Shown here one piece after another: positions 10,126 to 35,029 of a DNA stretch of 64,000 bases. Source of the DNA: Plazaster borealis (Eukaryota > Echinodermata > Asteroidea > Forcipulatida > Labidiasteridae); assembly GCA_021014325.1 (NCBI GenBank), contig CM037472.1, forward strand, positions 4,650,001 to 4,714,000, written 5' to 3'. Each line of letters opens with the position of its first letter. Within the stretch, counting starts at the first letter, position 1. A program made the translations under genes and the position numbers. A model generated the notes under the pieces. That model was not told where the DNA came from and did no database searches. It worked only from the letters and a program-made list of their open reading frames with translations.

Positions 10126-13100
10126 ATGGAGGAGCAAGCATGTCCACGCTGTAAGTCAACCAAGTACCGGAATCCTTCTCTCAAGCTTCTGGTCAATATA
10201 TGTGGACACACATTGTAAGTTTAAAGTATTCTCGTTTAATAATAATAATAATATTGTAGTCTTATAAAAGCGCACATTTCCACCAATAAGGTGCTCAAGG
10301 CGCTTGAACAAAGAGAGACACTTTTTTTATACAGGTTTTGTTTTTTTACCAGTTATTATGAATTATGAGACTGATTCATGTAGCACTTATAAGGGTTTAC
10401 AAGGTGCCGCGGCGCACTCGGCAGCCACTGCCAGAAACACCGGGGCGAACCCCTTCTCTGTACTGGGTTCTTTTACAAGCATTACACAAGCATACATATA
10501 TAGTTTAATTCAAATTGAAAGGTCAGATAATAGGTGGGTTGAGCATTTTAAGTTATTTGGGGTTGAACAAAGAAAAATTGACTAGATCGGGATTTGAACA
10601 AACAACTGCCGGATTGACGTGCCGACGCTCTACCAACTGAGCTATCTAGCCCTATGTTGGCGGTCTCCTTATTTTGTCAATGTTTTTGTTCGGGGTGCCA
10701 GTCAGAAGCCATACATTACAAACTTGAACTGCCGTGTAACCAGGGATCACACCCAAGTTTACAATACAATCCGGGAAGCGGCAGCCAAGGGATCACCTTT
10801 TAAGGCGATGCAACTTTTGTTATTTTAATTATCAAGTGTTACTTGGCATTTAAAGTTAGATAAACTTTTCCCCATAAGTCCTAGAATCATAATCGGAACA
10901 ATCTATTTTTGATTTATTGTTTTTGTTAACTATTTAGATGTGAGAACTGTGTGGAAATCTTATTTGTGAGGGGCTCGGGTTCATGTCCATCCTGTAGCAC
11001 ACCACTGCGTAGAAATCAGTTCAGAATTCAAGAGTTTGAAGACGCCTATGTTGAGAAGGAAGTCGACATAAGAAAGAGGATATTAAAAGAGTAAGAATAG
11101 TTTTTCAATAACAATTTGAAAGAATGAAAGGGTAATAGCCTGGCCCCTTTGTGGCATAGTGAGAATTGGTATATTACTACTGCTGTTGCACACAGGGAAC
11201 ATGATGAAATGGGGGCTGATGCTCACGGTATTACATGTATGTTAACTTTTAGTTAGTCATTGTTGATGCTAATTGTAACACAATCATTACCGATTATTGA
11301 CATCTTAGTGCAGCAAAGTTGTTTTTTTCTGAAATTTTATGTTCATGTTTTAAAAGCAGTATTAGATTAACATAACATAACAGTGGCTTCTTATATAGCG
11401 CTCAAATCCGTCACTCAGTGACGCTTATGGCGCTCCAACATTCAGTATTTTCCTGCAAGGTATGTGGAGCTACGTTTCGAAGTATTGAGACCTTTTTCCT
11501 TTACATAGCACCATGTAATGGTTTACAAAGTGCTGTGGCGCAATATGCAGCTGATCTTTACGATAAGTGAACTGGGTTCTTTTACGTGCATTACACAACA
11601 CATGGGACCTACGGCTTTGCATTCCATATGAAGGATGTAGCAATAATGATTAAGTATCACAAGTGTCACGACCCGGACTCAAACCCACACTCTGCTGATC
11701 AGAAAACACCAGAGCTTGAGTCCGGTGGTTTTATCTGCTCGGCTACGACACGCCATAATAATTAGAGTCTAATTCAGAGTCGATTAGAGTCTACTTCAAA
11801 TAAATGATGTATTTGATGTAAATATTTTATTTCTGTGCAGCTTCAACAAACAAGAGGAGGAATTTCCAACGTTAAAGGAGTATAATGACTACTTAGAAGA
11901 AATTGAAGGAATTAGTAAGTGTGATGTACATGTTCCAGTGTAAGCCATACTCACTCAGACTTAGCTCAAAAGATTACTAGAAGCCCATAGAAAACGCATA
12001 GAGCTGCTTTGCTTTGACGATTTACATTTATGTTTGAATTTTTGTTTATTTAGACTTGCCTGTCACATGTTTGGTCCTTGAAGAGATATCAGTTTCTGTC
12101 ATAATAAATGCATTAACAATGACATGAGTGAACTTTGGTAAAATTACACACAAACGTATGACTGTTTTGGAGCCAGAAATTGCTAAAACCAAGCTTCCAT
12201 ATACAGTTGTAGCCCCTTACTAAGAGTGGCTTTTAGCCTTGTTTGGGGCAAGCTTTCATTAATTTGTTTCTTTTATTTAATGTGCGCACGCATTTGATGT
12301 AGTGACTTACTACTTACTAACAGGATAAATCAGGGAGCGATTGCACCCAGAGTTTTTGCATGGAACGCAGAATGCTAATATTGATAGGAAATTAAACATT
12401 TTGAGTAGCAACTGGTTACATTTTGTGTAGCATCTTGCTGTGCTGTACAATCAATCAATCAATCAATCAATCAGAAGTCATTTATAAAGCGCCAAAATCA
12501 ATAAGTTTGCTCTAAGGCACAGTTGAATGGTTAGTAAGTCTGTCGGAACACGTGAGCTTTAAGGAGCGTCTTGAATGAGCTGGCATTTCTGACGATGACT
12601 AGAGCAAGCTAGTGGAAACATTGAGACCAATTAAGAACTCACTCCATGGCAGTGAAGTTACTAACGAGAATTCCCCCTGATCCACTAAACGGAAGTGGTA
12701 GTCCCGACTGATTTCCTACCTTCCCTCCAGGCAGTAGTTAAGAGCAGGACAGTTCTTTTCGGAACTTGGTAGTCTCCCGAATTCCGAAGTCTGCACTGCG
12801 GCAGTAGACAAGCAAGACAAGTTCTCAAAGAACGAAATCTACACAGCAAAGTAGATATACACATGGTGTTACCGCAAACCGAATATATACAGGAAGCTTA
12901 TTCCACATTTTGGGGCCATATACCGAGAATGATCTATCTGCGAAAGTTAAATAGCGAGTTCTTGGCTCAACAAAAAGGGAACAAGAGGTAGACGAACGAA
13001 GATGTCTTTTTTTGAGAGAATTATTCACTCTGAATAGGTGTGGTCACTGGTCCATGGTACTAGCTTCATGTTTGATTGTAACTAAACTCAGTCTGTACAG

Positions 13101-16100
13101 CAGTGTGTTCAAGCTATGCTGTTGGGTGTTGCCTGAATGAAGATGAACACTTTGTATTTGGTCTTTGTCCAGTCTTTAATCTAGCTAACGGCACAGAGGT
13201 TGACGCCACAAAGAAAAAGGTTGAACTGTACAGGAAGAGCAACAGAGAAAGCATCATGAAAAACAGATCGAAACAGGTAAGATAATTAAGGACCTTGGCT
13301 CGAATTCACATAGCACCTAAGATTCACGGCCGAGCTGATAAGAGCTCCGTACTCGAGCTCTGGTGTTTCAGTTCAGCAGAGTATGGGTTCGAGTCCCGGT
13401 CGTGACACTTTTGTTCTTAAGCAAGACACTTAACCATTATTGCTGCCGCCTTTGGATGGGACGTAAAGCCATTGGTCCTGTGTGTTGTGTAATGCGCGTA
13501 CAAGAACCCAGTGCACTTATCTGAGCAGAATAAACTTTATAGATAATGTTACTCTTGACATCACTTGTTTACAAAAGACCTACAGAGCCTTGACTTTATG
13601 CAGGCATGATTTGTACACAGCTTAGCTGAAGACAAAAAATCAAATCTTACATTTTACGGAGATTGCAATGTACAGTTTTTAGCAACTTTTAGTGGAAATA
13701 ATACTTGAGTTTTTGTTGAAATTTTGATACAAAATGTGAAACTCAATTTGCCTGCCGTGAAATCTCATGGAATGTACAAGGTCACTCTTTTTGTAAACAT
13801 GGTGACACGGGTTGTAATAAGGTAGACTTTCACAAGTATTCTACTAATTATCAGCGCTTTATTTTTTGAAACACGACAGAGCAGTGACCAAGCATATCTG
13901 GCGGCTCTCGTCCAACAAGAAAATGAAGATGAAGAAGAGAAGAAACAACAACTTCAGTTCATAGAGAGACAAACTAAGAACCAGAAGAAGCGGGACAAGG
14001 AAGCTCTGATTGATGAGCTGGTGAGTTTAGAAGCCGCGACCTCAATTCTTATCTAACTCAGCAGCTCTGCATACCTCGCAGCAAAAAAAATGCTGAGCAC
14101 TTTGAGATGCCCATCGGGTGCGATAAAGCACTATATAAGAATGCAGTATTATTGTTAGTATTATTATCTTGCTGTATTTAACCCTTGTTCATTGTACATG
14201 TGATATGGTAGTTTGGCTGGTAACCTTATTTTGCTTAGCTACTCTTTGTGCTTAAGCAGCTGTATGAAATTGGACCCAGGTTTAAAATGCTGCACGTTGA
14301 TTGCAGTTTCACCTTGAATTTAGCGGGAGATTTTCTTAAGGAGATTTGAGCACTTGAGAAATATTTATTATTGTTATTCCCAATTATTTATGGCTCAGAT
14401 ACACTCCAACATGCCAGCAGATCATGTGATAGCCAGCCATACAGCAAATGTTGAGATGCAAGAGGCGCCGGTCTTCAAGTTGCCCAAAAAGACGGTATTC
14501 TCAACTGGAATCAAAGTGGTATGTTCCAGAAGGTTTTTTTCTTATAAGAAATTAATACTAACAATGAAAGGGCGGTCGGGTTGGCGCAGTGTTATCTTTC
14601 ATCGCTTTCAACCTCTGGGACCCCTGTTCGAATCCTGCCGTTGGGCACTATGTGGATTGGGTTTTCAGTCCCTACCTGATTGCATGGGTTTTCCCTGGAG
14701 TAATTCTCTAGGGGTTTCCTCCCACATCTTAAACTGAAACATTCTTGTCTTCTCTACATGGGTAAGTTAGCTTTTCTGAGAGTCCTTAGCTGAAATGAAA
14801 TGAAGCCTGTGGTTTGTCAGGTTTTTTTAACCTGTTTTATGAATATTTCACGAGGCTCCTTTTGCCTTCAAAATTTCTGAAAATATGATGACTGACCATC
14901 AAGGGAAGAATAACATAACCCATTTTTACGTTGAGTTTTTCATTTATGGTGATGTAGAGTCAGTAAATCCTCTAAAACGTTACACCCTTGAAGTTCACGA
15001 TTTCCTCCATCTCAAGACTAAAGGTAGACTGCTACCCACACCCCTGAATATTAATACATGGAACAACGATAACAGTAATAATCACACAGGAAAGTATTTA
15101 AGCCATATTCATGTTTTATTAATAGGAAGGATTTTTGTAAGAGTAATTTTCAATATATGATACAAAGCAGGGAGTAATTTCGTCCAGCAATTTTGAATCG
15201 CAAAATATTAAAGCCTGACATTTATTGTGAACATTGAATGCTATTATATACCGCACACACAGATTGTCATTCGATTGGTGGAACATGCGTCATGTGTCAT
15301 ACTTTATTTTGCCATGTATGTACTATGGCGATGCGTGACACTCTGAAATTAAATACATGTATATGAGTCCTATATTTATAAATATATGAGTCCTATATTG
15401 ATAAATATAGAACGCTTTTGGCACTTCACAGCGTCGCTTCATAGTGTCGTTTGCACAGAACTTGCAGGGATACATCTCAGAAAAATCCTGTGTGATTACT
15501 GAATATTCAAAACCATCATGGGTAGCATACCATCAGGCAAGTTTGCCTGGGTTCTCACTGTTTTATTTTTTAGTTTACACTCACATACCCGATTACCGAT
15601 ACCTTCATTAGGAAAGCAGTTGTAATGTTGATGTTCTCTGTACTTGATTTAGGGATTTGGCTACCAGGATACCTTCCTACCAATCCCAAAGCAAGAGGAG
15701 ATCTTGTACACCTATGAGGAGGAGACATTTCAGAGTTATGGTCCCTCTGCCCCATCCATAGAAGAGCTGGACGAGCAAAGGTTTGTACATTAAAGGAAAT
15801 CAGGGATGAGAATGATCAGACTTTTATCGGAATTCAGAATTTTCTGTTTGCCTGGTTAAAAAACCTGATGTTATTTTCTTCAGATATAAAGAAATCATGC
15901 TCTTTGATCTACTTCTCTAGTGCTTAAGATACTGTTTACAGAAGTTCCTTGAAATATATAACTCCAGGGGCTACCAAAAGGTTGAAATGCCATCATTTCA
16001 ATATACCTCCTAAAATTAGGATCCTAGTTTCAGAAATAAATCATTGGCGGTATTCAGCGTTGTCGGTAGACGTTTTGCTTCTAGTAGCTAGTTCAAGAGT

Positions 16101-16348
16101 GAGTCGATGCAAAAATAAATGTTGATGTTGTTCAGGGAAAATGAAAAGATAACACTCTTTGTGGTCTTGGTTTTGTGATACATAGGTACAACAAGCATGT
16201 GAGACCAGCATCTCCACAGGGTGTCGCTGGGGGCTACAGTCACAACCTGGCCTGCCTCAGAGCCCTACAAGAAGCATTCTCAGGATTAATGTACTTTCCT
16301 TCTCAACACAAAAAAACTGAGGACTCCTCAAGTATGGAAACAAGTTGA
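10126..16348 (+). CDS. MNAT1: CDK-activating kinase assembly factor MAT1 (8 coding exons)
   Basis: MAT1 assembles and stabilises CDK7-cyclin H (the CDK-activating kinase) and tethers it to TFIIH in the nucleus. Coding exons: 10126-10214, 10938-11090, 11841-11914, 13173-13276, 13880-14020, 14399-14518, 15653-15780 and 16186-16348. Together they make 972 nt, 323 aa plus TGA; human MAT1 has 309 aa. Every junction is GT-AG and the phases agree. A C3HC4 RING finger occupies residues 6-49 (C6, C9, C26, H28, C31, C34, C46, C49). The conserved [15 protein letters not shown] stretch follows it, then a charged coiled coil (exon 5) and the C-terminal FSTGIK and [13 protein letters not shown] blocks that match the CDK7/cyclin H binding part of the family. 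The start is the first ATG after the acceptor at 10109 and gives the family N-terminus (MEEQACPRC). The introns are full of SINE and LINE remnants. It is convergent with TRMT5. Confidence 0.95.
10305..10460 (-). repeat. SINE 3' fragment in MNAT1 intron 1
   Basis: The block GGTGCCGCGGCGCACTCGGC and the following GCCACTGCCAGAAACACC recur, in opposite orientation, at the end of the SINE near 26720-26760 (GGCTGCTGAATGCGCCACAG). It appears to be a diverged SINE body on the minus strand. Confidence 0.5.
10574..10830 (-). repeat. tRNA-like repeat, family A copy 1
   Basis: The minus strand has a tRNA-like block with GGGCTAGATAGCTCAGTTGG, TAGAGCG and TTCAAATCCCGATCTAGTC. It is preceded on that strand by about 170 bp of conserved sequence (TGGCTGCCGCTTCCCGG, ACTTGGGTGTGATCCCTGG). 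The whole block recurs at 25440-25690. The anticodon stem pairs poorly, so a SINE or pseudo-tRNA is more likely than a working tRNA gene. Confidence 0.7.
11380..11756 (-). repeat. tRNA-derived SINE, nearly full length
   Basis: On the minus strand it begins GGCGTGTCGTAGCCGAGCAG, continues through an RNA pol III-like head (GGGTTTGAGTCCGGGTCGTG) and ends near TAAGCGTCACTGAGTGACGG and a TATATAAGAAGC tail. It lies in MNAT1 intron 2. Confidence 0.75.
12444..13030 (-). mobile_element. LINE 3' end remnant in MNAT1 intron 3
   Basis: The minus frame 12825-13028 contains [19 protein letters not shown], which is typical of the C-terminal end of CR1/L2-like ORF2. After that the frame passes into an unrelated repeat (GCGGTAACACCATGTGTATA) also found at 30050-30175. 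An (AATC)n run at 12449-12473 and a TTATAAAGCGCC motif mark a typical 3' tail. Confidence 0.65.
13318..13545 (+). repeat. tRNA-derived SINE in MNAT1 intron 4
   Basis: The copy carries GAGTATGGGTTCGAGTCCCG (box B-like), CTTAAGCAAGACACTTAACC and ATGGGACGTAAAGCCATTGG, in the same order as at 26510-26700. Confidence 0.8.
14570..14790 (+). repeat. Second SINE family in MNAT1 intron 6
   Basis: It has a GGGTTGGCGCAGTGTTATCT head, CCCTGTTCGAATCCTGCCG (box B-like), and then GGGTTTTCCCTGGAGTAATTC and CCTCCCACATC. It begins 50 bp after the exon 6 donor. The order of blocks resembles a tRNA-derived SINE distinct from the GTCGTGGCC family. Confidence 0.6.
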
Positions 16349-16424
16349 CAGGTTGAAAAGAATGCTGGGTGCAAATTGAGCAGTATGAATCAAGAAGCAG
16401 CATTTTGTGTTTCAAGGATCCCTA

Positions 16425-16885
16425 ATTGACACAGGTACCCAATTATACACCCATGTGAAGAGAAGCAATTATGGTGAAGTGTTTTGCCCCAAGGACACAC
16501 AAGCACAACTAGGGTTTGAACCCACATTCTGGCAACTCAACCACCATAACCTAGAGTTATAACTTGATTCAAAAATCCCCTGAACGACACAGGTACCCAT
16601 TTATACACCCGTGTGTAGAGAAGGAATTCTGGCAAAGTATCGCATATGAAGGACACAAGCAAGACGACTAGTGATTGAACCTACATTCTGCCAACTCGAC
16701 CACAAGAATCTCAAGTTGTGTTCCGATTCAAGGATCCCCTGAATGTCCGAGGTACCCATTTTACCAGTGTGGAGAGAAGCAGATTATGGCAAAGTGTCTT
16801 TCCAAGGGATACGAACAGCAAGACGAGGGTTAACTCAACCAGCAGAACATAATGTAATGCAGTAGCCTGCTTGGTCATGACACTT
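16425..16885 (-). repeat. Three tandem diverged SINE-like units, MNAT1 3' flank
   Basis: Three units of about 150 bp follow one another. Each contains GGTACCCATTTATACACC-like, GAGAGAAGCAATTATGGCAA-like, and a minus-strand tRNA-like end (AACCCACATTCTGGCAACTC, then ACC). The period is clear although identity is moderate. The array begins about 80 bp after the MNAT1 stop codon, so it probably lies within the 3'UTR. Confidence 0.7.
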
Positions 16886-17543
16886 CAGACCAAGAGATTA
16901 GGAATTTGTCTTGTTTCTCCCTAGTACATGTAAATTACACTCAATTAACTGAAATCTTAAATAGAGCAGAGAAATAGTTCGGCTGAGAGACTTTGAACAA
17001 ACACCACAAACTTTGCATTTACAACCAAAATTTGTTTTATTGATTATTGTTGATAGACAGTACGTGATCTTTATGGTGTTGGTTGGTTGGTTGATAAGGA
17101 ATGGAGTTTTGGTATCGGCCATTAAGAATCTCCTGAAATACATACTGTCTCAAATGATCGATTTGCATGTTCTTTTCATATGGAGATGGTTTCCTACTGG
17201 GAAATACAGATGGAATCATTGAGAGAACAGGCAGTTGTTATAAGAGCATCCATCTTAAAGGTAAAGAAAACCTTTGGTAAAGAGTCAATTCAATCCCAAA
17301 AATTTCAGAAACGGAAGTTTTAGCTTGCTGCATTGAGCTATTCTATAGAGAAAAAAAATCCTAAAAGTGTTCCAAGTTATTTTGTACTAGATCACGTTCC
17401 ATTTCATCATTTCAACTTTTTCGTTAAAACTGCCCCAAGCTTTTATTTTTTTCTTACACTTTTCAACAAAAAGTTCTTTCAAAGTAGTTTGGTCTCTGCT
17501 ACAAGTGAAAGATCCTTCAAATGTACATGGGAAATCAATTCTC

Positions 17544-17549
17544 AATAAA
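17544..17549 (+). terminator. Candidate MNAT1 polyadenylation signal
   Basis: An AATAAA hexamer lies about 1.2 kb after the MNAT1 stop. Others occur at 17800 and 17834, so which one is used is unknown. Confidence 0.35.
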
Positions 17550-17916
17550 AGAAACACAGGAAGCGGAAAAAAAGTTATTACAAATCATGTGAAACGCTTT
17601 ATTGCTTCTGACTTCAAATGAGAAAGCATACCTTATCAAACTCAAGTTGTCAGATCTACAAAAGAGTAATTATTTTTCTTTTGTAGTAGTGCAGTAACTT
17701 AAAAAAGTAAAAGCTTTTATACACACACGCTTCTTTACATCCAGTTTGTAATCCTATTTTGTACCTCGTCATAGTCAAATAGTTTGACCAAAGATTTGAA
17801 ATAAATAACTGTACTTTTTTTACGGTTATAAGAAATAAAATACAGACTATTTATCTGATATGAACCTGAAGGTCTTTTATGTTCCAATAATTGGTGTGCT
17901 TTGATAATAATGTTTT

Positions 17917-17922
17917 TTTATT
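17917..17922 (-). terminator. Candidate TRMT5 polyadenylation signal
   Basis: TTTATT on the plus strand is AATAAA on the minus strand, 230 bp past the TRMT5 stop. Its neighbours include plus-strand AATAAA hexamers (17800, 17834), so the two convergent 3'UTRs may overlap. Confidence 0.35.
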
Positions 17923-18154
17923 TCAATTATGCAAAGTAGCAAGATGGGTCAATTTGCCATGAACTGTAACTGTAAGGGAGCATTTAAAAAAAATGCAACG
18001 TAGGAAAGTTCTAATTGGATTTGATTTGATTTGATTGCGGGCGTGTGCCCACAGGAACGTTCTTTTGTGCCTAGAATGTGCCCGACTTTGAGACGCTTCC
18101 TAAGATACGCTAAAATGTCTTTGTCACCATGGCTGCTTCCCCCAGATTTTCCTG

Positions 18155-20390
18155 TTACTTTGTCCTGATTTTCTTAGGCTCTGGTTCATCAGGAGTTGCA
18201 TTTGAGCCTGTAAAACAAAACAAGGGAGAAAATAATATTTAGAAAGACAAAATAAAAAGTGTGTGGTAATTGAGTATTGTAGTGACAGCTTTCTTACAAG
18301 TGTTTTGGGGAAGAAATCAAATTATAAATCAGAAAGATGGGTCATAGAATTTCGTGGTGAATTAAGTATTTGCCATAAGAAACAATTCAAATTTGTGGAT
18401 TAGGTGGCATGTCAGTTCAACCTTGCCAGATCGTATTTGTAAACTCACCAAATACAACATCTGCTGGCATTTTGAATGATACGCACATCATCTCCTTATT
18501 GGGCGCCACGTCTCTGACATCATGTATGAGAGCTCCCTCAATGTTGTGACCGAGCACAGCCTCAATGCGCCGCCGCACATCTCCCGCTGTGTCCTCCTCC
18601 TTTGAAAAGCAGTGGCAGTGCACGGTGGGAAGTTTCACTCGGTCCCTAACTCCAGATGGAACATCCTTCAATAAGTTTGGGAAGACATTTAAGAAGTCAA
18701 TAGCAAGGGAAGGTAAATTCATGACGACATGAGTTCTCTTATTTTCATCATCCGTGCTCGTATCTTCAGCCATCTGCAGAAGATCCTTCTGAACTATCTC
18801 TTTGATGAACTCCCTGCCATCCATGTTGAAAGTCCTCACCGATCCTCGTTTGATTTTATTCAATCCGACATTGTGGTCCAACCATTTATAGGACTCTGGG
18901 TTTAAGTCATTAGCCAGTACGACACAGCCCTTCTTGGCAGCAGGAATGGCAAAAGGTCCAACCCCTGCAAAGACATCGTACACAACATCTCCCCTGTTCA
19001 ACAGTTCAACTATTCTCGTGTGTTCCGTAGACAGCCTTGGGTTCCAGTAAACTTTCGAGAAGTCAAACTCAAAAGAGTGACCATGCTCCTTGCTGGTGGC
19101 CACCATGTTGTCCTCACCAGCTAAAAGCTCCATGTTGAAGAAGCGGAATTCATTGTTGATCTCACCAGTCTTGTTCACAACAGTCTTCACTCCTGGATTT
19201 TTATCAATAAGAACTTCCCCTGAAAAAAAAAATCAAAACCAATTTAAAAGTATTCAAATAGTTATAACAGAAAAAGGTGCCCATCTCAAAACATGTCCAG
19301 CTGCTATTTTGTATAACTCTTGAATTTATGTGGAAATTATGACACAAAATGAAAAATTTCCCATACGACTAAGTGTATTATATTGCTTGAAATTTCTCAT
19401 TCCCAGGCCTGAAATTAAACAGAGGCCACAGAGGCCATGGACTCTGTTGTCGTTGGTCTCGGCCATGGTGCCCCTTCAAAAGTTTCCCATAGACTCAAAA
19501 GGTTTTCCAATGGAAGTCAGGGTTCTCCCAAGGTCTTCGGAAAGTTTTTTAATTGGTGTTTTTCTTGGTTTCAAAAGCCCTACTGTGCAATTTGGAGCAT
19601 TCTATTTGATTTTCTTTTAATTGTTTTTGTGAAACTACCGTATTAAAAAAACAAAAACAACCATTGTTTTCATTTTTGCTTATCGGCACGCAATTCGTGC
19701 GTATGGGCCTGATACGGTAGCTTGTGCATGGGGACAACCCTGGAAGTGCCCCTTGCAAAACGAAAATGGCCTTGCCCTCTCCAAGATGAAATTCCAGGCC
19801 CGCATTCCTATCATACCTATGATGTGCTTGTACTTCAGCTGTTCTTGTCTCAGATTCAAGTGAACAATATGTCCGACCCTACTGAATCCAGTGGGCACCT
19901 CAACTCCTCCAGGCAACAGAGACCGTAAAATCTCATCACAACTCCAGTCGTTGTACTCCAGTTCAAGCTCGAACTCTCCAAATTTATCCACCAAGTTATA
20001 CTCCTTCAAGAAGCTGATCCCAGGTTCATCCAATGACGCAATGTCATCTGAAAAAACTTTACTCGGGTTCAAGATCAGTACTTTCTCATCTGGATTCTGA
20101 GGATTGTTTCTTAAGAATGAAAACATTTTACGACACACCGCCTTGCTTTTTAGAACCTTCAGACATTTGTTTGCTAGCTTCTTATCAAAATGAATGGATG
20201 GGACTTTCACAGTTTTTCTGAAGAGTTTACGATTCAAATTGAGGTTGTCCTCAGTCAGTGTGCATACCGGTGGATCAAAAATACCACCAGTAGTTTTTGT
20301 CGACATGGTTATAGCAGGAATCCCTCTCAAAATGTGAAAAGCTGACGAGAACGATTTGCTGAGATACAACCAGGGACGAGTCTTCAACAT
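18155..20390 (-). CDS. TRMT5: tRNA (guanine(37)-N(1))-methyltransferase, TRM5 family (3 coding exons)
   Basis: This enzyme transfers a methyl group from S-adenosylmethionine to N1 of G37, next to the anticodon, and acts in mitochondria and the nucleus/cytosol in animals. Coding exons on the minus strand: 20390-19817, 19219-18449 and 18207-18155. They total 1398 nt, 465 aa; human has 509. The N-terminus (MLKTRPWLYLSKSFSSAF) is basic and Ser-rich and looks like a mitochondrial presequence. GFSRVGHIVHLNLR is the conserved D2 region. The catalytic domain has FDFSKVYWNPRLSTEH, the SAM-binding DVFAGVGPFAIP, NDLNPES and the MNLPSLAIDFL motif; the APNKEMMCVSF block near the C-terminus is also conserved. 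The last short exon supplies PEPKKIRTK. An acceptor-like site at 20415 suggests a spliced 5'UTR. Head to head with SLC38A6. Confidence 0.95.
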
Positions 20391-21030
20391 TGAGATGTTC
20401 CTTGACAGTTCAACCTGTTCAAACAAAGAAACGAGAATTGAAATGAACATTTTGAATTTTTCCCAAGTTCTCATTTTATCAAATGTAAAATGAAATAAAC
20501 AAATTGGGGATGATAAATATTTACAACAATTGTGTAAAGTTTATGAAAGTGGCAGCTTCAAAAAGTTGTCCCCTGTCTTAATATCAAATACAGATGATTT
20601 CGATCAACTATGATCTGTTAGTGTTCCCTGTTAGTTTAAATTAAATTAAATTTTTATAGTTTCAGTTTGAACTCGTGATTCAATCATAATCTCTGGCATG
20701 TCTGGAGTTTGAATTGAGATCTGCAAAGTCAAAGTGCAAATCAGCAGTGTTTTTCAGGTTAATTAAATTAAGCAATCAAATCAATATAGCTATCCTGTCC
20801 TGAAGTATATAGTGAATAGCTAACTTTTTTTCTACCTCGCTTAAATTCAATCTGTTAAGTAGTTATTTTACTGCTTCACTTACCTTTCATAAATCATAGA
20901 TTTTATTACAATTCTCCATCACAACAACAACCCTGCATGCTGCATGCAACCTGCAATGTGCAAAAGCCTGCATTTGATATGTAGCGCCCTCATGAGGGCA
21001 TTATGAGCTCATTACTATTGACTAGACAAA
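20391..21030. promoter_or_regulatory. Bidirectional promoter region between TRMT5 and SLC38A6
   Basis: The two start codons are 640 bp apart and diverge, so one intergenic segment must hold both promoters. It includes a TGCATGCTGCATGCA repeat (20934-20948) and a 14-bp perfect palindrome GCCCTCATGAGGGC at 20986-20999, 31 bp before the SLC38A6 ATG. No TATA box is evident. The human orthologues have the same divergent arrangement. Confidence 0.6.
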
Positions 21031-34375
<13,345 letters not shown>

Positions 34376-34895
34376 CGACTCAGAATCACACCATGATGAG
34401 GATGTCTTCCAACTGAGGGTTGCAGGCTAGGCTCTTGTTAAAGAGTGGGCTTACAGTGGGCTCCAAAGCTGTCTTGTAATTTTACCCCCAAAAATCACTA
34501 ATTTCTTTTGCCAGAAACTGATAATTCGAGAAGACCTTGAGTCCTCAAAGGCTTAAGTCCTAAAAGGAGAACTTGCTTTCGGTAATCATTGGCGCCATTT
34601 GGGGTTAAGTAAGCATGGCTTAGGGCTAAAAGCCACGTGTTCGTCATAATGAGTAGTGCGCAATCCTTAAAAATGAAACTATACGCCAAGCAATGCACAT
34701 TATTTCTACTGATAACGCAGTATAAAAAACGGATACATGGAATTGTGTACGTTGCTCGGCGTGTATTTTCGTTTTTACGCATTGTATTACGCAAAACGCA
34801 TGCCGGAATCTATGTCCGGCATTGCAGTGGAATTATGTCAAACTTATAAACAGGATAAGAGAGAGGGAGGGTGTGTATGAGCCCGAGGTTTGACG

Positions 34896-35029
34896 ATAGA
34901 CCTTGCAAGTCTCGTGTGTAGTTGAACATTAAAGTGCGTGATTTGTTTCATTCACACCTTAAAGAAATGTACGTGGGGACCAAAGGTTCACAAAAATGTT
35001 TGAATCTGCACGAGACTTGCACAGTCTAT
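34896..35029. repeat. MITE with ATAGACTGTGCAAGTCTCGT-type termini, copy 1
   Basis: The start ATAGACCTTGCAAGTCTCGT pairs with the end ACGAGACTTGCACAGTCTAT. The interior has ACGTGGGGACCAAAGG. A second copy lies at 48428-48558 in claspin intron 14. Confidence 0.8.

Noticed and set aside
12825..13028. Minus-strand frame as a host gene
   Set aside because: The GPKMWNKLP pattern marks a LINE ORF2 C-terminal remnant, so it was annotated as a mobile element.
16425..16885. CRISPR-like array
   Set aside because: Units are diverged, about 150 bp, and related to SINEs in a eukaryotic genome.
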